Below, piece after piece: positions 7,277-16,430 of a stretch of 35,149 bases of DNA. How positions within the stretch are numbered: position 1 is the stretch's first letter; each line of letters opens with the position of its first letter. The notes below the pieces were generated by a model. That model did not search any database. It saw only the letters and a program-made list of their open reading frames with translations, and was not told where the DNA came from. This DNA comes from Streptomyces cellulosae. GTDB taxonomy: Bacteria; Actinomycetota; Actinomycetes; Streptomycetales; Streptomycetaceae. The stretch lies in assembly GCA_014655195.1 (NCBI GenBank), contig BNBH01000007.1, forward strand, positions 1 to 35,149. The letters run 5' to 3'. The position numbers and the translations under genes were made by a program.

Positions 7277-7414
7277 GAAAGGCGTCCTCGAAATGGGATA
7301 CGGGGATGTGAGCGGTGCTGCGACCGTAATCACGCGTCCCCGTCCCCCGCAAACATCGAAATGCGGACGGACGGTGAAGGCATTGCGCGTTCACCTTTAC
7401 CGGTGACGCCCCTG

Positions 7415-8572
7415 TCAGCCTTCCGTGAGGGAAGAAGCGCTGGTGGAGGCGGTTTGACGGAACAGCCATTCGGATTTCAGTTCTGCATATCCGGGCTTGA
7501 TCACGTCATTGATCATGGCCAGCCGTTCATCGAAAGGAATGAATGCGGACTTCATCGCATTGACGGTGAACCACTGCATGTCGTCGAGCGTGTATCCGAA
7601 AGCCTCGACCAGATGCTCGAATTCGCGGCTCATACTGGTGTGGGACATCAGCCGGTTGTCCGTGTTCACCGTGGCCCGGAAGTGCAGCCGCCGCAGCAGC
7701 CCGATCGGGTGCTCGGCGTACGAGGAGGCGGCGCCGGTCTGGAGGTTGGAGCTGGGGCACAGCTCCAGCGGGACGCGCTTGTCGCGGACGTAGGCGGCGA
7801 GGCGGCCGAGTTCGACCGTGCCGTCGTCGTGGACCTGGATGTCGTCGATGATCCGCACCCCGTGCCCGAGCCGGTCGGCGCCGCACCACTGGAGCGCCTG
7901 CCAGATGGACGGCAGTCCGAACGCCTCGCCGGCGTGGATGGTGAAGTGGTTGTTCTCCCGCTTCAGGTACTCGAAGGCGTCGAGGTGGCGGGTGGGCGGG
8001 TGGCCGGCCTCGGCGCCCGCGATGTCGAAGCCGACGACGCCCAGGTCCCGGTAGGCGTTGGCGAGTTCGGCGATCTCCAGGGCGCGGGCGGCGTGCCGCA
8101 TCGCCGTGAGCAGGGCGCCGACGCGGATGCGGTGGCCGTTCTCCCTGGCCCGTCGCTCGCCCTGGCGGAACCCTTCGTTGACGGCCTCGACGACCTCCTC
8201 CAGCGTCAGCCCGCCTTCGAGGTGCTGCTCGGGCGCGTAGCGCACCTCGGCGTAGACGACGCCGTCCTCGGCGAGGTCCTCGGCGCACTCGGCGGCGACC
8301 CGGACCAGCGCGTCCCGGGTCTGCATCACGCCGACGGTGTGCGTGAAGGTCTCCAGGTAGCGCTCCAGGGAGCCGGAGTCGGCGGCCTGGTGGAACCAGA
8401 GGGCGAGCTTGTCGGGGTCGGTGTGGGGCAGGTCGGTGTAGCCCGTCTCGCGGGCCAGGTCGACGACGGTGCCGGGGCGCAGCCCGCCGTCGAGGTGGTC
8501 GTGCAGCAGAACCTTGGGCGCCCGGCGGATCTGGTCCGAGGTGGGGGCGTTCGCGATGGTCTGGCTCGTCAT
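7415..8572 (-). CDS. add: Adenosine deaminase
   Basis: A 385-residue metal-dependent amidohydrolase that converts adenosine or deoxyadenosine to inosine or deoxyinosine plus ammonia in the cytoplasm. Metal and catalytic residues fall where the ADA family has them: H24 and H26 (LLHDHLDGG), H213 and E216 (IHAGEAFG), H237 (RLGHGVR), and D305 in TVNTDNRLM. Substrate-site motifs EVRYAPEQH and [10 protein letters not shown] are also present. The start ATG at 8572 is chosen over the longer open frame because the family N-terminus begins just after it. AGGAG lies 13 nt upstream, and the palindrome CTACGCGCGTAG overlaps it. A four-codon frame (ATG 8583 to TGA) ends in an ATGA overlap with this start. 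The gene is divergent from the hydrolase-like gene at 8686. Confidence 0.92.
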   Translation of the reverse strand: MTSQTIANAPTSDQIRRAPKVLLHDHLDGGLRPGTVVDLARETGYTDLPHTDPDKLALWFHQAADSGSLERYLETFTHTVGVMQTRDALVRVAAECAEDLAEDGVVYAEVRYAPEQHLEGGLTLEEVVEAVNEGFRQGERRARENGHRIRVGALLTAMRHAARALEIAELANAYRDLGVVGFDIAGAEAGHPPTRHLDAFEYLKRENNHFTIHAGEAFGLPSIWQALQWCGADRLGHGVRIIDDIQVHDDGTVELGRLAAYVRDKRVPLELCPSSNLQTGAASSYAEHPIGLLRRLHFRATVNTDNRLMSHTSMSREFEHLVEAFGYTLDDMQWFTVNAMKSAFIPFDERLAMINDVIKPGYAELKSEWLFRQTASTSASSLTEG

Positions 8573-8587
8573 TTCCGCACCATAACT

Positions 8588-8601
8588 CCTACGCGCGTAG
8601 A
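8588..8601. promoter_or_regulatory. Palindromic operator-like site before add
   Basis: CTACGCGCGTAG (8589-8600) is a perfect 12-bp palindrome with outer bases C and A. It lies 17-28 nt upstream of the add start and touches its ribosome-binding AGGAG. The same 10-bp core ACGCGCGTAG occurs before three nucleoside-transporter transcription units in this window (20881, 22121, 23465). It also lies about 85 nt from the divergent hydrolase-like gene. Confidence 0.65.
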
Positions 8602-8685
8602 TCACCCGGTAAGCGGAAACGCCGATACGGAAAGGTGACCGCACGGACGGGTCGCGTCCACCGCGTCTTCTGAGAATGTTCTGCC

Positions 8686-9444
8686 ATGGCACAGCAAGCG
8701 ACGCCGGAACGTACGGCCCGGCTGGGGAGGGTGCTCGGCTCGGAGCCGGCCACGGTGAACGGGGTGGCGCTGCTGCTCCCGAACGGCGAGGAGTCCTCCG
8801 CCCGCAGACCGTCGCCGCTGTCGGCGGTCTCCGTACGCGGCCTGGGGCGCCGGCTGGCCCGCGCGGGACGCGACCAGCAGCTGGCCACACATGTCGTCCA
8901 CTACCGCTACCGCGGCTGGAACGGCGACGAGGCGCACCTCGCGCACGACGCGGCCTGGGCCGCCGACGAGGCCGTACGGCGCTACGGGGACGTGCCCGTC
9001 TGTCTGGTGGGCCTCGGCATGGGCGGCAGGGCGGCGCTGCGCGCGGCGGGTCACGCGGCGGTCACCTCCGTGGTGGCGCTGGCCCCCTGGCTGCCGGAGG
9101 AGGACGGGACGGCACCGGCCGAGCCGGTGAAGCAGCTCGCCGGCCGCCATGTGCTGATCGTGCACGGCACGAACGACGCGCGCACCGACCCCGAACTGTC
9201 GTTCCGCCTGGCGGCCCGGGCGAAGAAGGCGAACCGCGAGGTGTGCCGCTTCGAAGTCCACGCGGACGGGCACGGGCTGAACCAGTACCGGGACGAAGTG
9301 CTGGCGCTGGCCGAGGACTTCGTGATGGGTGTGCTGTTCGGGCGGGGTTTCTCCCGCCCGGTGCAGGACGCGCTGGCCGCTCCCCCGCCGCTGGGGCTGC
9401 GGATGCCGCTGGCGGCGGGGTTCGGCAGGTCGTTACGGCGCTGA
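8686..9444 (+). CDS. Alpha/beta-hydrolase-like protein with glycine at the nucleophile position
   Basis: A 252-residue protein of the alpha/beta-hydrolase fold (dienelactone-hydrolase/serine-hydrolase type). Seen: strand plus oxyanion region [18 protein letters not shown], nucleophile elbow [14 protein letters not shown] (residues 108-121), the acid-bearing loop [13 protein letters not shown], and [14 protein letters not shown] with the candidate His. The elbow normally reads G-x-S-x-G, but here it is G-L-G-M-G: codon 111 (9016-9018) is GGC, one base from the serine codon AGC. Acid and histidine are kept, so the protein may be a non-hydrolytic relative or use another residue. It is divergent from add; ATG 8686 follows a weak purine stretch. 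No substrate can be assigned. Confidence 0.8.
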   Translation: MAQQATPERTARLGRVLGSEPATVNGVALLLPNGEESSARRPSPLSAVSVRGLGRRLARAGRDQQLATHVVHYRYRGWNGDEAHLAHDAAWAADEAVRRYGDVPVCLVGLGMGGRAALRAAGHAAVTSVVALAPWLPEEDGTAPAEPVKQLAGRHVLIVHGTNDARTDPELSFRLAARAKKANREVCRFEVHADGHGLNQYRDEVLALAEDFVMGVLFGRGFSRPVQDALAAPPPLGLRMPLAAGFGRSLRR

Positions 9445-9455
9445 GCCGGGTGGAG

Positions 9456-10352
9456 CTACCCCGGCAGCAGGTTCCCCCGCTTCGACAGCAGGAACTTCTT
9501 GAACGCCGCCACCGGCGGGGTGTCCGGGCGGCCCGCGAGCCAGGCCACGCCGATCTCGCGGGCCGCCCTGGGGGCCGTCACCGTCAGTTCGACCACGCCG
9601 GGGCGCGGGAAGGGCGGCGGGGGCAGCAGGGCGACGCCCAGGCCCGCCGCGACCAGGCCGCGCAGGGTCTCGGCCTCCTCGCCCTCGAAGGCGATACGCG
9701 GTGCGAAGCCGGCCTGGGCGCACAGGTCGTCGGTGATACGGCGCAGCCCGTAGCCGGGTTCCAGGGTCACGAAGGTCTCGTCGGCGGCCTCGGCCAGGCG
9801 GACCCGGCGGCGCCCCGCGAGGCGGTGGTCCAGGGGGACGACGAGGCGCAGCTTCTGCTCGTCGAGGCGGCGGGCCACCAGGTCGGGGGCGGACGGCACC
9901 GGCGAGGTCAGGCACAGGTCCAGCTCGCCGCCGCGCAGCCCCTCCAGCATGGCCTCGCCGTAGTTCTGGACGAGGCTGAAGCGGATGCCGGGGTGGTCGG
10001 CGCGGAAGGTGTGCAGCAGGCCGGGCACGGTCTCGGCGCCCATGGTGTGCAGGAAGCCGAAGGCGACCTTGCCGGTGGCGGGGTCGGCGTCGGCGCGGAC
10101 CCCCTCGGCGGCGCGGCCGATCTCGTCCAGGGCTCGGTCGACGGAGGCGTAGAAGGCGCGGCCCGCCGGGGTGAGGGAGACGGTGCGGCCGTGCCGGGCG
10201 AACAGCTCGACGCCGAGGTCCTCCTCGAGGCGGACCAGGGCGCGGGAGAGGGTGGACTGCGGCACCTGCATCTCCTGCGCGGCCCGTGTGACGTGCTCGG
10301 TGCGGGCCACCCCGGCGAAGTGGGCGAGGCGCGGCGCGAGCAGCCGCGCCAT
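9456..10352 (-). CDS. LysR-family transcriptional regulator
   Basis: About 298 residues, the usual LysR length. The N-terminal winged helix is LAPRLAHFAGVARTEHVTRAAQEMQVPQSTLSRALVRLEEDLGVELFARHGR (about 5-56), followed by TVSLTPAGRAFY and the linker helix. The C-terminal ligand-binding domain (about 90-290) includes GKVAFGFLHTMGAETVP, LDLCLTSPVP and EGEEAETLRGLVAAGLGVALLPP. Start: ATG 10352 is chosen. The in-frame ATG at 10418 would add 22 codons with only about half G/C at third positions, quite unlike real genes here, and would leave no room for a ribosome-binding site next to the palindrome at 10418. It is divergent from an MFS transporter and probably controls it, a common arrangement. 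The effector is unknown. Confidence 0.88.
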   Translation of the reverse strand: MARLLAPRLAHFAGVARTEHVTRAAQEMQVPQSTLSRALVRLEEDLGVELFARHGRTVSLTPAGRAFYASVDRALDEIGRAAEGVRADADPATGKVAFGFLHTMGAETVPGLLHTFRADHPGIRFSLVQNYGEAMLEGLRGGELDLCLTSPVPSAPDLVARRLDEQKLRLVVPLDHRLAGRRRVRLAEAADETFVTLEPGYGLRRITDDLCAQAGFAPRIAFEGEEAETLRGLVAAGLGVALLPPPPFPRPGVVELTVTAPRAAREIGVAWLAGRPDTPPVAAFKKFLLSKRGNLLPG

Positions 10353-10417
10353 CTCTTCTCTGTCTCGTGTGTCACCGGTTCGTGACAGCCGACGGTCTGA
10401 CCTCTGCTGATGCTCCA

Positions 10418-10440
10418 TGGGAACGATTATGACGATTCCA
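10418..10440. promoter_or_regulatory. Candidate LysR-binding dyad
   Basis: TGGGAACG and CGATTCCA form an imperfect dyad separated by 7 nt, with the T-N11-A core expected of LysR sites. It lies in the divergent region between the LysR gene and the MFS gene (start 10482), about 40 nt upstream of the latter. The surrounding stretch is locally AT-rich. Function is inferred from position and symmetry. Confidence 0.5.
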
Positions 10441-10481
10441 TGCATTGGACGGATCAGCGGAGAGCTCCGTACGTTCGAGGC

Positions 10482-11768
10482 ATGACTCCCGCCAGTACCG
10501 GGGCGTCCACCCGCGTGGACGCCGTCGCATCCGCCCCCTCCTCCCCGCCGCCCGCCCACGAGACCCGGATGTCCCCGGGTGGTCCCGGTTACCGCCGGAT
10601 GAGTCTCGCCCTGTTCCTCGCGGGCGTCGCGACCTTCGCGCTCCTCTACTCCACGCAGGCCCTTCTGCCGCTGGTATCCGGCGAGTTCGCGGTGAGCGCG
10701 AGCGACGCGAGCTGGACCGTGTCTGCGGCGACCGGCGGTCTGGCGCTGTTCGTGCTGCCGATGAGCGCCCTGTCCGAGCGGTTCGGGCGGCGTACGGTCA
10801 TGACGGCCTCGCTGGCCGTCGCGGTGACCCTCGGACTGCTGGTGCCGTTCGCCCCGTCGCTCGGGGCGCTGGTGGCGCTGCGGGCGCTGCAGGGCGCGGC
10901 ACTGGCCGGGCTGCCCGCCTCGGCGACCGCGTACCTCGCGGAGGAGGTCACGCCGAAGGCGCTGGTGACGGCGATCGGGCTGTTCGTGGCAGGCAACAGC
11001 GTCGGCGGGATGAGCGGCCGGGTCATCACCGGCTGGGTGGCGCAGGAGTGGGGCTGGCGGGCCGCCGTCGGTGTGATCGGGCTGGTCGCGGTGGCGTGCG
11101 CGGTGGCGTTCCGGCTGCTGCTGCCGGCGCCGAGGCACTTCAGGGCGGGTTCGCTCAGGCCGCGCGTGCTGGCCGGCACGGTCCGCCGCCACCTCGGGAA
11201 CCCGCTGCTGCGGCGGCTGTTCGCGATCGGCGCGCTGTTCATGACGGTGTTCGGGGGCGTGTACACGGTCATCGGGTACCGGCTGACCGAGGCGCCGTTC
11301 TCGCTGCCGCAGGGCGTCGTCGGGTCGGTGTTCCTGGTGTACCTGGTGGGCACGGTGTCGGCGTCCGCGGCCGGACGGCTCGTGGGCCGGCTGGGCCGCC
11401 GGGGCGCCCTGTACGCGGGCGGCGCGACCACCGCGGCCGGGCTGCTGCTGTCGCTGGCGGACACGCTGCCGCTGGTGCTGCTGGGTCTGGTGCTGATCAC
11501 GGGCGGGTTCTTCGCGGGGCACGCGGTGGCCTCGTCGGCGGTGGGCAGGACCGCGACGGAGGGCCGGGCACAGGCGGCCGCGCTGTACCAGTCCGCGTAC
11601 TACATCGGGTCGAGCGCGGGCAGCGCGGTGGGCGCGCTGGCGTTCCACGCGGGCGGCTGGTCCGGGACGGTGGCGGTCGGTCTGGTGGCCGTGGCGGGCG
11701 TCGCGGCGATCACCCCGGCCGGGACGCGGGCGGCGGTCCGCGCCGGGGAGGCCGCCCGCACCGCCTGA
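10482..11768 (+). CDS. MFS transporter
   Basis: A 428-residue major facilitator with 12 predicted membrane helices. A hydrophilic N-terminus of about 35 residues precedes TM1 (LALFLAGVATFALLYSTQALLP). The classic loop 2-3 signature is seen as SERFGRRTVM, a second copy is weaker (GRLVGRLGRRGALYAGG), and LQGAALAGLPASATAYLAEEV lies in the TM4-5 region. The layout resembles the YnfM/drug-proton antiporter group, so export of a small molecule is likely, but the substrate is unknown. ATG 10482 has only a weak CGAGG upstream. The last 14 codons (TRAAVRAGEAARTA) form the first copy of a 56-bp tandem repeat that continues past the stop codon. The divergent LysR gene is the likely regulator. Confidence 0.88.
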   Translation: MTPASTGASTRVDAVASAPSSPPPAHETRMSPGGPGYRRMSLALFLAGVATFALLYSTQALLPLVSGEFAVSASDASWTVSAATGGLALFVLPMSALSERFGRRTVMTASLAVAVTLGLLVPFAPSLGALVALRALQGAALAGLPASATAYLAEEVTPKALVTAIGLFVAGNSVGGMSGRVITGWVAQEWGWRAAVGVIGLVAVACAVAFRLLLPAPRHFRAGSLRPRVLAGTVRRHLGNPLLRRLFAIGALFMTVFGGVYTVIGYRLTEAPFSLPQGVVGSVFLVYLVGTVSASAAGRLVGRLGRRGALYAGGATTAAGLLLSLADTLPLVLLGLVLITGGFFAGHAVASSAVGRTATEGRAQAAALYQSAYYIGSSAGSAVGALAFHAGGWSGTVAVGLVAVAGVAAITPAGTRAAVRAGEAARTA

Positions 11769-11891
11769 CGGCCGCCCGGACGCGGGCGGCGGTCCGCGCC
11801 GCAGAGGCCGCCCGCACCGCCTGACGGCCGCCCGGACGCGGGCGGCGGTCCGCGCCGCAGAGGCCGCCCGCACCGCCTGACGGCCGCCGGG
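11724..11891. repeat. Three 56-bp tandem repeats spanning the end of the MFS gene
   Basis: Units begin at 11724, 11780 and 11836. Copies 1 and 2 differ at two bases and copies 2 and 3 at one, at the end of the unit. Copy 1 encodes the C-terminus and stop of the MFS transporter; copies 2 and 3 repeat that tail plus its TGA. Each unit has an inverted repeat, GCGGGCGGC and GCCGCCCGC 16 nt apart, so the transcript would fold into three successive hairpins. They probably serve as a multiplied terminator. Confidence 0.85.
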
Positions 11892-12036
11892 ACGCACGCG
11901 CCCGCACGGCGCGTCCACACCGTCCTTTACCTGCGGATTCGTCCACTCCGGGGGCCGTTGTCAGTGGGCTGCGGTAGCTTCCGAGGTGGTGGGCGCGAAG
12001 AGGCGCCGCCACGAGGCCGCTTGGGGTGGGTGGACG

Positions 12037-13059
12037 ATGACGAACGGCACGGCGACGACGGACCTGGACGCCACGCTGGAGCAGTACCGGGTGGAGCTCA
12101 CCGGGTACTGCTACCGGATGCTCGGTTCGTCCTTCGAGGCCGAGGACGCGGTGCAGGACACGATGATCCGTGCCTGGCGCAGCCTCGACAAGTTCGAGGG
12201 ACGCTCCAGCCTCCGCTCCTGGCTCTACCGCATCGCGACGAACGTCTGCCTGGACATGCTGTCCGCGGGCAACAAGCGCGCCCGCCCGATGGATCTCACG
12301 GAGTCCACGCCGCTGGCGCAGGCCGCCCTGTCCCCCCGCCCGGACCACACCTGGCTGGAGCCGATGCCCGACGACCGGGTGCTGCCCACCCCCGCCGACC
12401 CGGCGGAGGCCGCGGTCGCCAAGGAGTCCGTGCGGCTGGCGTTCATGGCGGCGCTGCAGCGGCTGCCCGCCAAGCAGCGGGCGGTGCTGATCCTGCGCGA
12501 GGTGCTGGCGTGGAAGGCGAGCGAGGTCGCGGAGCTGCTGGGCACGTCGGTCGCGTCGGTCAACAGCGCGCTGCAGCGGGCCCGGGCGACGCTCGCCGAG
12601 CGGCAGGAGCCGGGCGCCGACGCGGCGGTCGCCGACCCGCTGGACGAGGACCAGAAGAAGCTCCTCGACCGGTACATGGCGGCCTTCGAGGGCTACGACA
12701 TGTCGGCGCTGACCGCGCTGCTGCACGAGGACGCCATCATGACGATGCCGCCGTTCGACCTGTGGCTGACCGGCGCCGACGACATCACGGGCTTCATGAC
12801 GACGATGGGCGCCTCCTGCGCGAACTCGAAGCTGGTGCCCGTCGAGGTCAACGGGCTGCCCGGCTTCGCGCACTACAAGCCCGACCCGGAGAACGGCGGG
12901 TACACGCCGTGGGCGATCCAGGCGCTGGAGATCTCAGACGGCCGGATCACCGGGTTCCACTGCTTCCTGGACACGCAGCGGTGGTTCCCGCTGTTCGGGC
13001 TGCCCCTCCGTCTCGAAGCGGAGACCGACGAGATCGAGCAGGGCACAGAGCGCGGCTGA
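12037..13059 (+). CDS. ECF sigma factor with SnoaL-like C-terminal domain
   Basis: A 340-residue sigma-70 family protein. Sigma region 2 is at about 10-80 (LEQYRVELTGYCYRMLGSSFEAEDAVQDTMIRAWRSL, SSLRSWLYRIATNVCLDML). A linker carries LEPMPDDRVLPTP, and region 4 is at about 140-195 (LQRLPAKQRAVLILREVLAWKASEVAELL, SVASVNSALQRARATL). The C-terminal 125 residues (LLDRYMAAFEGYDMSALTALLHEDAIMTMPP to FHCFLDTQRWFPLFGLP) form a SnoaL/NTF2-like domain. In related ECF groups such an extension controls the sigma factor in place of a separate anti-sigma protein. No anti-sigma gene is adjacent, which agrees. The last 126 bp overlap antisense with the STAS gene. Confidence 0.9.
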   Translation: MTNGTATTDLDATLEQYRVELTGYCYRMLGSSFEAEDAVQDTMIRAWRSLDKFEGRSSLRSWLYRIATNVCLDMLSAGNKRARPMDLTESTPLAQAALSPRPDHTWLEPMPDDRVLPTPADPAEAAVAKESVRLAFMAALQRLPAKQRAVLILREVLAWKASEVAELLGTSVASVNSALQRARATLAERQEPGADAAVADPLDEDQKKLLDRYMAAFEGYDMSALTALLHEDAIMTMPPFDLWLTGADDITGFMTTMGASCANSKLVPVEVNGLPGFAHYKPDPENGGYTPWAIQALEISDGRITGFHCFLDTQRWFPLFGLPLRLEAETDEIEQGTERG

Positions 13060-13323
13060 GGGGTCGCGCAGCCGTATCCGCCCGCCGGCCCGGCGGGCGG
13101 TGAGCTGCAGCCGGGCCAGCAGGTTCACGGCGGCCAGGCCCGGCGGTCCCAGCCCTGCCACGTCGCACACCACGACACGGCCGTGCCCCCCGCCGTCCAG
13201 CAGGGCGCGCAACGCCTCGCACGGCCCGCTCACCTCGCCGGGGGTGAGGGGGCCGCTGAGCACGAGTACGGGCGGTGTCGTGGCATCCACGACCGGTAGA
13301 CCGGCCGGAGACCTGTAACTCAT
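12934..13323 (-). CDS. STAS-domain protein, anti-sigma-antagonist-like
   Basis: A 129-residue protein with a STAS fold: PPVLVLSGPLTPGEVSGPCEALRALL, then VVVCDVAGLGPPGLAAVNLLARLQLTARRAGGRIRLRDPSAALCALLDLVGL. Such domains act in partner-switching control of sigma factors. The usual phospho-acceptor stretch (D-x-S-G/S) is represented by DVAGLGPPGLA, with no serine or threonine, so classical phosphorylation switching is doubtful. The last 42 codons (…EGQPEQREPPLRVQEAVEPGDPAV) are read from the strand opposite the end of the ECF sigma gene, a convergent coding overlap. The ATG at 13323 has no clear ribosome-binding site. Confidence 0.7.
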   Translation of the reverse strand: MSYRSPAGLPVVDATTPPVLVLSGPLTPGEVSGPCEALRALLDGGGHGRVVVCDVAGLGPPGLAAVNLLARLQLTARRAGGRIRLRDPSAALCALLDLVGLRFETEGQPEQREPPLRVQEAVEPGDPAV

Positions 13324-13456
13324 CGCGCGGCGGTCCGTCGCGCGCGCCGAGGATCACATTGACCCGCGGCGGCCCTCCCCGGAGGGTTACCTGTATGCGC
13401 CATAGATCATCGCCCTCCCCGAGGCCCGGTGCCGTCCTCCGTCACGGGGAGCCGCC

Positions 13457-14377
13457 GTGCAGGGGGTGCTGAGCGGGTTCCTGGTGATCGCCGTCGTCAT
13501 CGGCGTCGGCTACGTCATCGGGCGGCGGGGGAATCTCGGCGCGCAGGGCAGCGAGGTGCTGACCAAGCTGGCGTTCCATGTGGCGTCACCGGCGCTGCTG
13601 TTCACCACGCTCGCCCGCGCCGACCTGTCGGTGGTGTTCTCCGGCCGGCTGCTGGTCACCGCGCTGAGCACGGCGACGGTGGCGGGCGTCTTCGTCCCGG
13701 TGGGCGTGGCGCGCGGCTGGGGCGTGGGCCGCACCACGATCGGCGCCCTGTGCTCCAGCTACGTCAACTCCGGCAACCTGGGCATCCCGATCGCCGTGTA
13801 CGTGCTGGGGGACGCCTCGCTGGTGGCGCCGGTGCTGCTGTTCCAGCTGGTCGGGGTCACGCCGGTCGCGCTGACGATCCTCGACCTGTCGACGGCGGGC
13901 GGGAAACAGCCGCTGTGGCGGCGGCTGCTCACCCCCTTGCGCAACCCGGTCGCGCTGGGGTCGCTCGCGGGGGTCGCGGTGTCGGCGGCGGGCGTGGAGA
14001 TCCCCGGCCCGGTGTGGGACCCGGTACAGCTCATCGGCAACATGGCGGTCCCGGCGGTGCTGCTCGCCTTCGGCATCTCCCTGCGGGGCAGCACCCTGCC
14101 GCTGCGGAACGGCGACCGGGGCGCGGTGCTGCTGGCGGTGGGCCTGAAGGCGGTGGGCATGCCCCTGGTCGCCTGGGCGCTGGCGGCCGGCGTCTTCGGC
14201 CTCCACGGCGCCCACCTCCTGGACGTGGTGGTCACCTCGGCCCTGCCGGCCGCCCAGAACCTCTTCACCTACGCGAGCAGTTACGGCGTCGGCGAACGCC
14301 TGGCCCGCGAGTCCATCCTGATCTCGACGGCGCTCTCGGTCCCCGTCCTGGTGGCAGTGGCGGCGGTGCTGGGGTGA
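13457..14377 (+). CDS. AEC (auxin efflux carrier) family transporter
   Basis: A 306-residue membrane protein; GTG 13457 is preceded by GGGGAG 6 nt upstream. About ten hydrophobic segments in two halves are seen. Family motifs include VIAVVIGVGYVIGRR at the N-terminus, LCSSYVNSGNLGIPIAVYVLG (the NxGxxG-type crossover stretch) and VGLKAVGMPLVAW in the second half, then ALPAAQNLFTYASSYG. Bacterial AEC proteins carry small organic acids such as malate or malonate, and a few carry auxin-like compounds; the substrate here cannot be told. The stop codon (14375-14377) directly abuts the stop of the convergent Uma2 gene. Confidence 0.88.
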   Translation: MQGVLSGFLVIAVVIGVGYVIGRRGNLGAQGSEVLTKLAFHVASPALLFTTLARADLSVVFSGRLLVTALSTATVAGVFVPVGVARGWGVGRTTIGALCSSYVNSGNLGIPIAVYVLGDASLVAPVLLFQLVGVTPVALTILDLSTAGGKQPLWRRLLTPLRNPVALGSLAGVAVSAAGVEIPGPVWDPVQLIGNMAVPAVLLAFGISLRGSTLPLRNGDRGAVLLAVGLKAVGMPLVAWALAAGVFGLHGAHLLDVVVTSALPAAQNLFTYASSYGVGERLARESILISTALSVPVLVAVAAVLG

Positions 14378-14962
14378 TCAGGCCTCGGGGAACTCGGCCG
14401 TGTCGATGACCAGGTCGAAGGGCGGGGGGAGCTCGATCGGCTCGCCGAATTTCACGCTCTTCAACGGCCGGTGGACGTCGTCCTTCGGCTCACCGTAGAG
14501 CGTCACGGTCGGGCCGTCGGTGGCCCAGGCGTCGACCAAGAGGTACAGGGGGATGCCGGCGGCCGCGTAGGCGGCGGGCTTGCTGACGCGGTCGTGGCGG
14601 GCGTTGGACTTCGAGGTGACCTCGACGACCAGTTCGGCCAGACCGGCCGGGATGTGGGTCTCGGACTCGGTGTGGTCGTGCCGGGGAGCGACTACGAGGT
14701 CCGGGATGAGCATGCCCAGGCGCGACGGGACTGCGATCGCCAGCGTCTGAAAGATTCCCCAGTCCAGCGGAATCACTGAGTAAAGGCGCCGCTGAATACT
14801 CTCAGCGATCAGATTGTGGCGATACGCGGGAGCGGGTGACACGGTGACGATCCCCTCGATGATCTCCACCTTGCTGCCCTCGGGCCACTCCATCTCCTCC
14901 CAGAACCGGACGAGGTCGTCCCAGCTCTGCTCGGGGTCCTGGCTCACGGTGAGTGCGCTCAT
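14378..14962 (-). CDS. Uma2-family putative endonuclease
   Basis: A 194-residue protein of the Uma2/DUF820 family, which has a PD-(D/E)xK nuclease fold. Seen: KVEIIEGIVTVSPAPAYRHN near the N-terminus, LIPDLVVAPRHD (the PD acid), LVVEVTSKSNARHDRVSKPAAYAAAGIPLYLLVD with E, K and D positions of the core, and a TVTLYGEP strand. ATG 14962 has AGGAGACC upstream at good spacing. These genes are present in many copies in Streptomyces and cyanobacteria; their biological role is unsettled and DNA cleavage has rarely been shown. It lies alone between convergent AEC and the deoA terminator. Confidence 0.87.
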   Translation of the reverse strand: MSALTVSQDPEQSWDDLVRFWEEMEWPEGSKVEIIEGIVTVSPAPAYRHNLIAESIQRRLYSVIPLDWGIFQTLAIAVPSRLGMLIPDLVVAPRHDHTESETHIPAGLAELVVEVTSKSNARHDRVSKPAAYAAAGIPLYLLVDAWATDGPTVTLYGEPKDDVHRPLKSVKFGEPIELPPPFDLVIDTAEFPEA

Positions 14963-15001
14963 GGCGGTCTCCTATCGGTACGTCGCCGAGTACAGCATGA
15001 C

Positions 15002-15035
15002 GAACGGGACCGGCGGGGGTCCACCGGTCCCGTTC
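15002..15035. terminator. Terminator after deoA
   Basis: GAACGGGACCGG (15002-15013) and CCGGTCCCGTTC (15024-15035) form a perfect 12-bp stem with a 10-nt loop, 23 nt beyond the minus-strand deoA stop at 15058. It ends the nucleoside operon. Confidence 0.85.
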
Positions 15036-15057
15036 ACCCAAAGGGGAAAAGCCCTGG

Positions 15058-16338
<1,281 letters not shown>

Positions 16339-16369
16339 GGCTGGCGTTCCTTCCGGGGTGCGAAGAGCA

Positions 16370-16422
16370 CGGCCCCTCCGTTCGACGCCGCCCGGGATGC
16401 CGGGCGCCGTCGGGAGGGGCCG
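16370..16422 (-). terminator. Hairpin in the cdd-deoA gap, possible attenuator
   Basis: The arms CGGCCCCTCC (from 16370) and GGAGGGGCCG (ending 16422) enclose a second near-perfect stem, GACGCCGCCCGG with CCGGGCGCCGTC. This long compound hairpin lies between the cdd stop (16431) and the deoA start (16338). It could lower deoA expression relative to the genes before it or protect the mRNA end. No T tract follows. Confidence 0.6.
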
Positions 16423-16430
16423 CACGGGAG

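Noticed and set aside
10445..11824. 459-codon plus-strand frame overlapping the MFS gene
   Set aside because: Arg/Ala/Gly-rich shadow in another frame; the MFS frame has membrane helices and correct codon bias.
11724..11891. CRISPR-like array at the three 56-bp repeats
   Set aside because: Units are contiguous without unique spacers and derive from the end of the MFS gene; no cas genes are present.
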